From Pseudomonas fluorescens (GTDB lineage Bacteria; Pseudomonadota; Gammaproteobacteria; Pseudomonadales; Pseudomonadaceae): a stretch of 64,000 nucleotides of DNA. The stretch is taken from NCBI RefSeq assembly GCF_001708445.1, contig NZ_CP015637.1, positions 3,659,001 to 3,723,000 of the forward strand. Reading direction: 5' to 3'. The stretch's first letter is position 1, and each line of letters starts with the position of its first letter. Shown piece by piece: positions 42,090-49,175 of the stretch. The notes beneath the pieces are model-generated. The model worked only from the letters and a program-made list of their open reading frames with translations, was not told the DNA's origin and made no database searches. A program made the translations under genes and the position numbers.

Positions 42090-44582
42090 ATGTCGCGCCT
42101 TGCTCGTCCCTTGCACCCACTGGCCCTGTCCGTGGCGATTGCCTTTGCCGCCGTGCCGCTGCTGATCGTGCCGTCCGCCTTCGCTGAAGAAAGCCGCAGC
42201 GCCTTGCGCCGTTTCCAGATTCCGGCCGGCGAATTGAGCCAGGCACTCAATAGCCTGGCCGAACAGGCGGGCCTGGTGCTGGCTTTCGATGCAAGCCTGG
42301 CCCGTGGCAAACGCAGCAATGGCTTGAGCGGGCAATACGACACTGAGGTAGCGCTGAATCATGTGCTCGCCGGTAGCGGCTTGCAGGCGCTGAAGATCTC
42401 CGCCGACCGCTACCGTCTGGAAGCTATCCCGGATAACGGCGGGGCCATGGAGTTACAGGCCACGACCATCAGCGCGGCCGACCGGGCCGACAGTCCGACC
42501 GGGCCGGTGGCCGGCTACGTGGCCACGCGCAGCCTGTCAGGAACCAAGACCGACACCGCAGTGATTGAAACCCCGCAGTCGATTTCTATCGTCACTAAAG
42601 ACCAGATGCGCGCACAGAACGCCGAGAGCCTTAACCAGATCCTGCGCTACAGCGCCGCTGTCGTTCCGGAAACCCGTGGCGCCACGGCCTCGCGATTGGA
42701 CCAACTGACCATCCGTGGCTTCGCCCCATCCACCTACCTCGATGGCCTGCGCGTGCCTTCCAGCCGTGACGCCTTGCCGCAAAAGGATGCTTTCGACCTG
42801 GAGCGCGTCGAAGTACTGCGCGGCCCGGCGTCGGTGCTGTATGGCCAGGGCACGCCGAGCGGGGTGATCAATATGGTCACCAAGCGCCCGCTGGACACGC
42901 CGTTTCATGAAGTGGGCGTCGAATACGGCACCTTCAACAAGAAGCGCACCACCTTCGACCTCAGTGGCCCGATCGACGATCAGGGCGTGTATGCCTACCG
43001 TGTGGCGGGATTGTTCGACGAGGCCGACGGCCAGGTCGAACACACCGAGACCCGCCGCCAGTCGCTGTCCAGTGCATTCACCTGGCGCCCCGACGAGGCC
43101 ACCTCGCTGACCTTGCTCGGGCATTTCCAGAAGGACCCCCAGGGCGCATCCTACGGCTCGGTGCCGGCCTGGGGCTCGGTGCTGCACAGTCCGACCGGGC
43201 GCAAGATCGACGTGGACTTCTACGACGGCGAAAAGAATTTCGAGAAGAGTGACCGTGAGTATTACTCCCTTGGCTACGCGTTCGAACATCATGTCGACGA
43301 TGTCTGGACCGTGCGCCAGAACGCGCGTTACCTGCGTGCCGAAGGTGTCTATCGGAGCCTCTACAACAGCTACCTCAGGGCGGATTACCGCACGTCCAAG
43401 CGTTCGACCATTGCCACCGATGTCGACATGGACGCCTACAATCTCGACAACCAACTGCAAGCCAAATTCGACACCGGGCCATTGCAGCACACGTTGTTGA
43501 TGGGCCTCGATTACCAGAACACCAGCACCGACACCAAGGCCGGTTACGGCTCGGGGCCGGACCTGGATATCTTCGACCCGGTCTACGGCGCGCCCGTGGC
43601 CACGCCAGCGTTCACCACCGATGCGACCTCGCGCAGCGAACAGACGGGGGTCTACCTGCAGGAGCAAATGAAGTGGGACCAATGGGTGCTGTTGCTCGGC
43701 GGTCGCTATGACTGGGCCAGCACCGACAGCACTACCAAGACCCTGAGCAGTGGCGCCAAGAGCAAATCCTCCCTGGACAGCAAGGCGTTTACCGGGCGTG
43801 TGGGCCTGGTCTATCTGTTTGAAAACGGTCTGGCGCCTTACGCCAGCTATGCCGAGTCGTTCAACCCGCAATCGGGCACCGGCTACGGTGGTTCGGTGTT
43901 CAAGCCGACCGAGGGCAAGCAGTATGAAATCGGTATCAAGTACCAACCGCCAGGCAGCAACAGCTTTATCACGGCGGCGATTTTCGACCTGCGCCAGAGC
44001 AACGTGCCTACCATCGACCCAGACCCGAACCACCTGTGTGGCAATGGCCGTTGCAACATCCAGGACGGCGAACAGCAATCCCGTGGCTTTGAACTGGAAG
44101 GCAAGGCCAGCCTCAACGACAACCTGGACATCACCGCCGCCTACGCGTACCTGGATAACCGTGCGAGCAAGTCCAACAGCACCGCGCAGTACGCGCCGGT
44201 CAGCGATGTGGGCGTAGGGCCGGCGATCCCGGTCAAAGGCACGACCACGTACGGCCTGCCGCGCCATACGGCCTCGGCCTGGGCTGACTACACCTTCCAT
44301 GATGGCCAGTTGAAAGGATTCGGCGCCGGTGCTGGCGCACGCTATGTCGGATCGTCCTGGGGGGATACTGCCAACACCCTGAAAGTCCCGGGCTACACCT
44401 TGTTTGACGCGGCGGTGCACTACGACATTGCGAATATCGCCAACCCCAAGGACAACCTGCGCCTGGCGCTGAACGCCACCAACCTGGCGAATAAAGAATA
44501 CGTGGCGTCCTGCTTGTCCTACTCCTGGTGCTGGTATGGCTCGCAACGCACCGTGCAGGCGAGCGCCACTTATCGGTGGTGA
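42090..44582 (+). CDS. TonB-dependent siderophore receptor with signalling (STN) domain
   Basis: 830-aa outer-membrane receptor. The signal peptide (1-31, ending SAFAEE) is followed by a secretin/TonB N-terminal signalling domain (about 35-110: FQIPAGELSQALNSLAEQAG). The plug comes next (about 150-280: IETPQSISIVTKDQMRAQ, LERVEVLRGPASVLYGQGTP), then a 22-strand barrel ending in the typical C-terminal Trp (VQASATYRW). The C-terminal pair of cysteines in YVASCLSYSWCWYG recalls FhuA/FoxA/FiuA-type hydroxamate receptors, so ferrichrome or ferrioxamine uptake is likely. STN receptors normally sit next to fecI/fecR-type sigma and anti-sigma genes. Here the upstream neighbour is an IS remnant, so it is an orphan receptor. 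Confidence 0.9.
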   Translation: MSRLARPLHPLALSVAIAFAAVPLLIVPSAFAEESRSALRRFQIPAGELSQALNSLAEQAGLVLAFDASLARGKRSNGLSGQYDTEVALNHVLAGSGLQALKISADRYRLEAIPDNGGAMELQATTISAADRADSPTGPVAGYVATRSLSGTKTDTAVIETPQSISIVTKDQMRAQNAESLNQILRYSAAVVPETRGATASRLDQLTIRGFAPSTYLDGLRVPSSRDALPQKDAFDLERVEVLRGPASVLYGQGTPSGVINMVTKRPLDTPFHEVGVEYGTFNKKRTTFDLSGPIDDQGVYAYRVAGLFDEADGQVEHTETRRQSLSSAFTWRPDEATSLTLLGHFQKDPQGASYGSVPAWGSVLHSPTGRKIDVDFYDGEKNFEKSDREYYSLGYAFEHHVDDVWTVRQNARYLRAEGVYRSLYNSYLRADYRTSKRSTIATDVDMDAYNLDNQLQAKFDTGPLQHTLLMGLDYQNTSTDTKAGYGSGPDLDIFDPVYGAPVATPAFTTDATSRSEQTGVYLQEQMKWDQWVLLLGGRYDWASTDSTTKTLSSGAKSKSSLDSKAFTGRVGLVYLFENGLAPYASYAESFNPQSGTGYGGSVFKPTEGKQYEIGIKYQPPGSNSFITAAIFDLRQSNVPTIDPDPNHLCGNGRCNIQDGEQQSRGFELEGKASLNDNLDITAAYAYLDNRASKSNSTAQYAPVSDVGVGPAIPVKGTTTYGLPRHTASAWADYTFHDGQLKGFGAGAGARYVGSSWGDTANTLKVPGYTLFDAAVHYDIANIANPKDNLRLALNATNLANKEYVASCLSYSWCWYGSQRTVQASATYRW

Positions 44583-44711
44583 ACCCATGCAGTCCCTGTA
44601 GTGCGATAGAACTCACTCCTACCGTGTGCAATAAGGCAATTTAGTGGCCCCTTTGTAACAAAATTCTCGCCAGAATCGCTTTTATTTTCAGGTGGTTAGG
44701 TGAGGGAACAA

Positions 44712-45041
44712 ATGCGCACTGTTGGAATCATGCTGTTCGCCTGCTCCCTGGCCGGCGGCGCGGCTACCGTGCAGGCACGGGAGTTGCGCGAGGGGGACAA
44801 GTACATGTGCAGTTGGGGCGCAGGTACTGCCGCCAGGGCCCAGGAACTCAAGCTGTCAGGGGTTTCGCTGTATGCCGCGCGACAAAAGATCCAGACCATC
44901 AAGTTCAATAAATCGTGGATGCGCATGATGGCCATGGGCATCACCGAGCAGACCTATGACAGCCGCTCTCGGCTCAAGCCCGAGGCGATTCGCCAGACGT
45001 TCTATCAGGACTGCCTGCGCTACAAAGTGGCGCGTAAATAA
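44712..45041 (+). CDS. Small exported hypothetical protein
   Basis: 109-aa protein. The signal peptide (MRTVGIMLFACSLAGGAATV, cleavage after VQA) is followed by a mature part of about 85 residues with two cysteines (MCSWGAG and YQDCLRYK) that could form one disulfide. ATG 44712 is chosen because GAGGGA lies 5-6 nt upstream; a GTG four codons earlier is in frame. Conserved-looking but unassigned, probably periplasmic. It follows the siderophore receptor by 130 bp on the same strand, with no sign of co-transcription. Confidence 0.75.
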   Translation: MRTVGIMLFACSLAGGAATVQARELREGDKYMCSWGAGTAARAQELKLSGVSLYAARQKIQTIKFNKSWMRMMAMGITEQTYDSRSRLKPEAIRQTFYQDCLRYKVARK

Positions 45042-45161
45042 ACGACTGGCCAGCAGCGCCTGTGCTCTTGATCTGCCCCTGCGGGGCAGGCGCTTTACAA
45101 ATCCACCACAATCCCATGTTTCATTTTGCATACAATTGCGTCCTGCATGGAGGAGGCAAGT

Positions 45162-45248
45162 ATGCAAACGCTTTATGCCATTGGCACCTTGGTGGTGGCC
45201 AACGAGATGGGTGACGACGTCCGCTACGAAAAGAGCAGGGCGCTATAA
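45162..45248 (+). CDS. 28-aa leader-like small ORF with strong SD
   Basis: 28 codons (MQTLYAIGTLVVANEMGDDV then RYEKSRAL) from ATG 45162, preceded by GGAGGAGG about 5 nt upstream, the best Shine-Dalgarno in this region. The stop is 4 nt before the ATG of the next gene, whose own RBS is poor. This arrangement suggests translational coupling. The peptide has a hydrophobic middle and charged end; its function is unknown. Confidence 0.5.
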   Translation: MQTLYAIGTLVVANEMGDDVRYEKSRAL

Positions 45249-45252
45249 CCTC

Positions 45253-45513
45253 ATGAACCCGCCAGCGGCTGAATCGTCCAACAGCTTGCGTTATTTCGCG
45301 TTCGGGGTGCTGTGTGTCGCAGGGGCACTGGGGATCTATTTCGTGCAGTTCAATGCCGAGGTCGACCGCCAACGCGAAGCGGCGGCCGAGCGCATTGCCT
45401 TGTGCCGGCAAGTGGAGCGTGTGGCCAGTGCGGCATCGTCTAACAGTGTCGAACTTCGCGAAACCTGCAAACGGTTGAACGGGCAATCCTCTAAAAGTGT
45501 CACGCCGCTTTAA
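45253..45513 (+). CDS. Small single-span membrane protein
   Basis: 86-aa protein with one transmembrane helix (about 13-32: YFAFGVLCVAGALGIYFVQF) followed by a charged periplasmic helix (VDRQREAAAERIALCRQVER) and two cysteines. It starts 4 nt after the 28-aa frame and has little SD of its own. N-in topology is likely. No family recognised. It looks like a small accessory or regulatory membrane protein. Confidence 0.65.
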   Translation: MNPPAAESSNSLRYFAFGVLCVAGALGIYFVQFNAEVDRQREAAAERIALCRQVERVASAASSNSVELRETCKRLNGQSSKSVTPL

Positions 45514-45667
45514 TTAATAACCATTGTTTATAAAGGGATATATGGGGTGGAAGTAATCGCGATACTTGCACCAAAAAGTGGCACTCATATACCCCTCTAC
45601 CTTAAAAAATATGTGGTTATTGAATGACTTACGACGCTTTTAATCCGACGAAAGGATTAAAATAATC

Positions 45668-45696
45668 TTGTTACAGCTTTTTACACTGGGTATTAT
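45668..45696 (+). promoter_or_regulatory. Sigma70-like promoter of the predicted sRNA
   Basis: TTGTTA (45668-45673) and TATTAT (45691-45696) with an exact 17-bp spacer match 4/6 and 5/6 of the sigma70 consensus. The predicted start is near 45702, about 65-70 nt before a strong terminator, with no open frame between. Confidence 0.55.
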
Positions 45697-45701
45697 TGCC
45701 G

Positions 45702-45770
45702 GGCGTTCACCTCCCACGGTTTATGCATTTTTAAATCCCAAGTTTCCATCAGCTACTTGGGATTTTTTTT
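45702..45770 (+). ncRNA. Predicted small RNA with CACCTCC motif
   Basis: An approximately 68-nt transcript is predicted from a good sigma70 promoter to a classic intrinsic terminator, in a 278-bp gap with no protein gene on the plus strand. The single-stranded 5' part holds TTCACCTCCCACGG; CACCTCC equals the anti-Shine-Dalgarno core of 16S rRNA, so the RNA could mask ribosome sites of target mRNAs. The U-rich tail and hairpin suit Hfq binding. It does not match RsmX/Y/Z (few GGA motifs). It lies convergent to the diguanylate cyclase gene. Confidence 0.5.
45734..45770 (+). terminator. Intrinsic terminator
   Basis: AATCCCAAGT (45734-45743) and ACTTGGGATT (45755-45764) form a perfect 10-bp stem with an 11-nt loop followed by eight T (45763-45770). 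It is oriented for plus-strand transcripts, and could also act weakly for the minus-strand gene ending at 45792. Confidence 0.9.
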
Positions 45771-45791
45771 GCCCGCGATTTGACCTCGGTA

Positions 45792-46736
45792 TCACACTTC
45801 TATTTCGGCAAACTCTGCACGCATCCGTCCATTGTGCTTGGCCTGGTACAGCAATTTGTCGACGCTTTCGACAAACCCCAGCATCGCACTGTTCGGCGTC
45901 ACGATATGCGTGCCGACCCCCAGGCTCAGGCTCAGCAGGTTTGATACCGGTGAAAACCCATGTTCGATCTGTTGCTGGCAAATCAGATGCAGGCAACGTT
46001 GCGCCACTTGCCTGGCCGATGCGGCGTCGGTTTCCGGCAATAACCAAACGAATTCCTCGCCGCCGATGCGCGCGATGAAGTCCCGCGGTCGGTTGGCCGC
46101 CAATGACAGCGTGCGTGCCACCTGGCGCAGGCATTCATCACCCTTGATATGGCCGTAGTGGTCGTTGTACTGCTTGAAAAAATCGATATCCAGGATGATT
46201 AACGACAGCGGCAACTGGCTACGCTGGGAGCTGGCCCATTCGCGTTCCAGCACGGTATCGAACATGCGGCGGTTGGCGATACCGGTGAGGCCGTCCTGGA
46301 AGGAGTATTCCTCCAGCTGTTTTTGCAGGCGAGTGAGGTGCTCTTCGGTCTTTTTGCGCTCGCTGATATCGAACATGAAGCCGATCAGCGCTTCGACCTC
46401 GCCATCCTTGCGTACCACATGCACCACGTCGCGAATCCACACATAGTCGCCGTTGACCGTCAGCGCGCGGTAATCGGCCTCGTGGTCCACCCCGGCACGG
46501 GATTGCGAGACACAGAAATTCACAACGTATTCGCGGTCATCCGGGTGCATGCGCTCCACCCAGTCATTCACGCTGACCCAGCTTTTCGGCGCCCAACCCA
46601 GCAGCGCTTCGATCTGCGGGCCGATATAACTGAAGGTCATGGTCTGCCAGTCGATGCGCCAGGGGATGGCCTTGGTCGATTCCAGCAGCGTCTTGTACAC
46701 ATCGCTGTCGGGCAGGCTTGGGAGTTCGGTGCTCAT
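45792..46736 (-). CDS. Diguanylate cyclase with PAS domain
   Basis: 314-aa cytosolic signalling enzyme that makes cyclic di-GMP. The N-terminal PAS fold-3 domain (about 20-130: FSYIGPQIEALLGW, HPDDREYV, GYVWIRDV-type core, IGFMFDISERKK) feeds a short linker helix and a GGDEF domain (about 145-310). The active-site motif is GGEEF in ARIGGEEFVW, fully competent, and the allosteric RxxD site (RPRD) sits five residues upstream, so product inhibition is expected. There is no transmembrane segment and no EAL domain. The PAS ligand is unknown. It is monocistronic on the minus strand. Confidence 0.95.
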   Translation of the reverse strand: MSTELPSLPDSDVYKTLLESTKAIPWRIDWQTMTFSYIGPQIEALLGWAPKSWVSVNDWVERMHPDDREYVVNFCVSQSRAGVDHEADYRALTVNGDYVWIRDVVHVVRKDGEVEALIGFMFDISERKKTEEHLTRLQKQLEEYSFQDGLTGIANRRMFDTVLEREWASSQRSQLPLSLIILDIDFFKQYNDHYGHIKGDECLRQVARTLSLAANRPRDFIARIGGEEFVWLLPETDAASARQVAQRCLHLICQQQIEHGFSPVSNLLSLSLGVGTHIVTPNSAMLGFVESVDKLLYQAKHNGRMRAEFAEIEV

Positions 46737-46946
46737 GATTGGGCGGCTCGCGATGATGGCTAAACGCCAACAGCGTCATTTGATCATGGGCTGGAGTCAA
46801 GCGCTGGGTGCAGCAGCAGACGGGAGGTCGAGTGATGGGCATTCTGGCGTCAGCCGTGGGGCATTTACGCGGTGAAAAGCGGCAGGGTCGATACGTTTGC
46901 ATCCCCCCGCGCTCCAGGCCGGACGCGGAGGGGTTAGCGCGCGGGA

Positions 46947-47087
46947 TCAGCCGTTGACGGTGTCGGTCGGTGTCGCGGCGGCGCCGTAATAGCGCCAGCA
47001 GCAATGCCGATGCTCCGGCACGATCACACAGCCGCTGAGGCTGACGATCAACAAGGCGGCGACCAGCATGGATAGGCGACGAGACAT
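46947..47087 (-). CDS. Small Cys/His-rich lipoprotein
   Basis: 46 codons from ATG 47087, with GAGGAAA 6 nt upstream. The signal sequence MSRRLSMLVAALLIVSLSGC ends in a lipobox (LSGC, lipidated Cys20). It is followed by VIVPEHRHCCWRYYGAA, a cluster of two His, two Cys and aromatic residues that could bind a metal. The residue after the lipid Cys is Val, so outer-membrane sorting is likely. It is divergent from the YXWGXW gene, and both face matching promoter-like elements, suggesting shared control by the nearby ECF sigma factor. Confidence 0.7.
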   Translation of the reverse strand: MSRRLSMLVAALLIVSLSGCVIVPEHRHCCWRYYGAAATPTDTVNG

Positions 47088-47118
47088 GGTATTTCCTCAT
47101 GGGTGTGTTGTGCGTACT

Positions 47119-47151
47119 GGTTAAACGCCGTCACCCGTGTAAATCCGTCGC
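47119..47151 (-). promoter_or_regulatory. Predicted ECF promoter facing the lipoprotein gene
   Basis: Read on the minus strand: GCGACGGATTT, 14-nt spacer, GTTTAACC. The same bipartite sequence with a 13-nt spacer occurs in mirror orientation at 47237-47268. The distal element is about 31 nt upstream of ATG 47087. The layout (-35-like block, short spacer, GTT-containing -10-like block) suits an ECF sigma factor. Confidence 0.5.
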
Positions 47152-47236
47152 GAAGCTTTCAAACATTTCATCAAGCCTTGCCATCCCCTGCGCAATACTG
47201 CGTTTGACCACTGCCTGAAAAAAAACGCCGCGGCCT

Positions 47237-47268
47237 GCGACGGATTTTCCGGCACACGCCGTTCAACC
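47237..47268 (+). promoter_or_regulatory. Predicted ECF promoter facing the YXWGXW gene
   Basis: GCGACGGATTT (47237-47247), 13-nt spacer, GTTCAACC (47261-47268), 42 nt before ATG 47311. The first block is an exact 11-bp inverted copy of 47141-47151. Since the ECF sigma gene lies just downstream of the YXWGXW gene, autoregulation is the simplest reading. Confidence 0.5.
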
Positions 47269-47310
47269 CATCAGCAGCGTGTATTCCTGCACGCCAATGA
47301 AGGAGTTGCC

Positions 47311-47622
47311 ATGAGACCCCTGGCCCATTTGCGTTATGCCGTGCTGATCCCGCTGGCCTTCGCTGCGTTCGTCAGTACCCCGACCTTTGCCCAGACCGAC
47401 ATCATCATCCAGCAGGCGCCACCCCCGCAGCGCGTGGAAATGATTCCCGCCGAGCGCCCCGGTTATGCCTGGGACCCTGGCCACTGGCGCTGGGAAGGAC
47501 GCGGTTACGCCTGGGTGCCGGGTCACTGGCAGCCGGTGATGCGCCATGCCCGCTGGGAGCCTGGGCACTGGGAAGCCCATGGCCCGAACTGGTATTGGCG
47601 TGAAGGGCACTGGATTCGCTGA
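47311..47622 (+). CDS. YXWGXW-repeat exported protein
   Basis: 103-aa exported protein. The signal peptide (about 1-27, ending TFAQ) is followed by four spaced aromatic repeats (YAWDPGHWRWEG, YAWVPGHWQP, ARWEPGHWEA, WYWREGHWIR), the YXWGXW type (PF12779-like). The repeats are rich in Trp, Tyr, His and Arg, suited to metal or cell-wall surface binding; the function is not established. The RBS AAGGAG is good. It ends 32 nt before the ECF sigma gene, so the four genes to 49152 are probably one operon. Confidence 0.85.
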   Translation: MRPLAHLRYAVLIPLAFAAFVSTPTFAQTDIIIQQAPPPQRVEMIPAERPGYAWDPGHWRWEGRGYAWVPGHWQPVMRHARWEPGHWEAHGPNWYWREGHWIR

Positions 47623-47654
47623 AACCTCTTAGCCCCGGACCGAGACTTGCCCGA

Positions 47655-48233
47655 TTGAAAGACACTGATCCGGACGTTGAGCTGCTGGCACGTATCGGCA
47701 ATAACGAACCTGCGGCCGTCAACGAAATGGTGACCCGCAAGCTACCCCGGTTGCTTGCGCTCGCCGGTCGAATACTGGGCGATGCCGACGAGGCCAAGGA
47801 CGTGGCCCAGGAAAGTTTCCTGCGCATCTGGCGCCAGGCTGCCAATTGGCGCAGTGGTGAGGCGCGTTTCGATACCTGGCTGCACCGGGTGGTGCTCAAC
47901 TTGTGCCGTGACCGCCTGCGCCGGCGCAAGGAGCGCCCGTTGAGCGACGAAGAGGCGCTGGAGGTGGCAGACAGCTCGCCATCGCCTGAAGAGCAATTGG
48001 AAACCCAGGACCGCAGTGCACGCATGGCCGCCGCGTTGGCGGCCTTGCCCGAGCGCCAGCGCGAAGCCATCGTGTTGCAGTACTACCAGGAGCTGTCGAA
48101 CATCGACGCCGCGGCCCTGATGAATATCAGCGTCGAGGCACTGGAGAGCCTGCTGTCGAGGGCCCGACGCCAGTTGCGCAGCCAACTTGCCGACACACCC
48201 GGGCTTGCCCGCCCAGGAAGGGGAACACCATGA
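47655..48233 (+). CDS. ECF-family RNA polymerase sigma factor
   Basis: 192-aa sigma factor with region 2 (about 22-95: ILGDADEAKDVAQESFLRIW, then FDTWLHRVVLNLCRDRLRRR for promoter melting) and region 4 (about 118-180: LPERQREAIVLQYYQELSNI, then a helix-turn-helix for the -35 box). The likely start is TTG 47655 (LKDTDPDVELLARIG) with a weak RBS, perhaps limiting expression. It overlaps the next gene by 4 nt. The operon sigma / one-span protein / periplasmic metal-sensor-like protein matches the CnrH-CnrY-CnrX plan, so it likely responds to a periplasmic metal or envelope signal. Confidence 0.9.
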   Translation: MKDTDPDVELLARIGNNEPAAVNEMVTRKLPRLLALAGRILGDADEAKDVAQESFLRIWRQAANWRSGEARFDTWLHRVVLNLCRDRLRRRKERPLSDEEALEVADSSPSPEEQLETQDRSARMAAALAALPERQREAIVLQYYQELSNIDAAALMNISVEALESLLSRARRQLRSQLADTPGLARPGRGTP

Positions 48234-48661
48234 CACCCGAACGCTTTGCTTATCTGGCCGACGCCTACGGGGCGGACCTGCGGCGTTGGCCCGATGCTGA
48301 ACAGGCACCGGCCCAGGCATTGCTCCGCAGCGGCAATGTGCATGCGCGCGAAACCTTGCAGCAGGCGCGTTGGCTCGACAGCCAGCTGGACAGCTATCAG
48401 CCGCTCGTCGCCGACGCGGCGTTGGTCAGGCAGATTCGCCGATCCGCAGTGGGCGGTGAGTCTTTCTGGTCGCGTTACGCCGGTTGGTTATCGCCGGCCG
48501 GCCTTGTGGGCGTAGGGATCGCAGGCGTCGTCACGGGAATGCTGGTGGCGTCCATGAGCGTGCCGCTGCCCATGCGGTCATCCGACGTGCTGCCCAGCGT
48601 CTTCGACCAGGGCGACGCGGAAGTCGTCTTCACCGTCAATGCCGAGGAAGCCGAGCAATGA
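48230..48661 (+). CDS. Probable membrane anti-sigma factor
   Basis: 143-aa protein with a cytosolic N-terminal half (about 1-85, MTPERFAYLADAYGADLRRW), one transmembrane helix (about 90-110: PAGLVGVGIAGVVTGMLVAS) and a short periplasmic tail. There is no zinc HxxxCxxC motif. It starts inside the sigma-gene stop (ATGA) and its stop overlaps the next start. Position, topology and size are those of an anti-sigma factor such as CnrY or SbrR. The sequence itself is too diverged for me to assign a family, so the role is by context. Confidence 0.75.
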   Translation: MTPERFAYLADAYGADLRRWPDAEQAPAQALLRSGNVHARETLQQARWLDSQLDSYQPLVADAALVRQIRRSAVGGESFWSRYAGWLSPAGLVGVGIAGVVTGMLVASMSVPLPMRSSDVLPSVFDQGDAEVVFTVNAEEAEQ

Positions 48662-49152
48662 CAAGCAGATCCCTCAAGCCGTGGTTGCTCGTTTCGGTGT
48701 TGCTCAACGTGTTTCTTATCGGCGGCGTCGGTGGCGGCCTCTACCATTGGATGGCCAACACGCCGACCGCCGCAGCGGTGGTCAATCAGCACGGCTTGCG
48801 CCAGGCGATGTTGAAGCTGCCGGTGGAGCGACGCAGGGAGCTGCGCCAGTTGTTGCGCCACAATCGCGACGACAGCCAGCCGCTGATCATGGCGGGGCGT
48901 GAAGCGCGATTGGGTGTGATCAAGCAATTGGAAGCGCCAAGCCTGGACCGTGAGGCATTGGTGGCAGAGCTGGCCAAGGCACGGGAGGCCGATATGGCCC
49001 TTCGGGCACTGGTGGACAGCACCCTGGCGCAGTTCGCCGGTAACCTGCCCCAGGATGAGCGGCAGAAGCTGGTCGAGGCGTTGTACATGCGCGGGCAGGC
49101 AAAAAACAAATCGATGCCCCTGGAGTCGGTAGGGAGTAAGCCTCGATCCTGA
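48658..49152 (+). CDS. Periplasmic sensor of heavy-metal-resistance (Spy/CnrX-like) type
   Basis: 164-aa membrane-anchored periplasmic protein. The N-terminal helix (about 8-30: WLLVSVLLNVFLIGGVGGGL) is followed by a helical hairpin domain (about 45-150) with LPVERRRELRQLLRHNRDDS and LPQDERQKLVEALYMRGQ, the paired helix pattern of the metal-resistance/Spy family. His residues are few (QHGLR, RHNRD), so metal binding is uncertain. The ATGA overlap with the anti-sigma gene implies a coupled complex, where ligand sensing would release the sigma factor. Confidence 0.8.
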   Translation: MTSRSLKPWLLVSVLLNVFLIGGVGGGLYHWMANTPTAAAVVNQHGLRQAMLKLPVERRRELRQLLRHNRDDSQPLIMAGREARLGVIKQLEAPSLDREALVAELAKAREADMALRALVDSTLAQFAGNLPQDERQKLVEALYMRGQAKNKSMPLESVGSKPRS

Positions 49153-49175
49153 GCTGTTTCATCCTGACAGACCTG

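Noticed and set aside
41809..42165. Frame starting in the IS remnant and running to the TonB-receptor gene
   Set aside because: It joins truncated-IS DNA to unrelated sequence, has no RBS of its own and overlaps the real receptor start in another frame.
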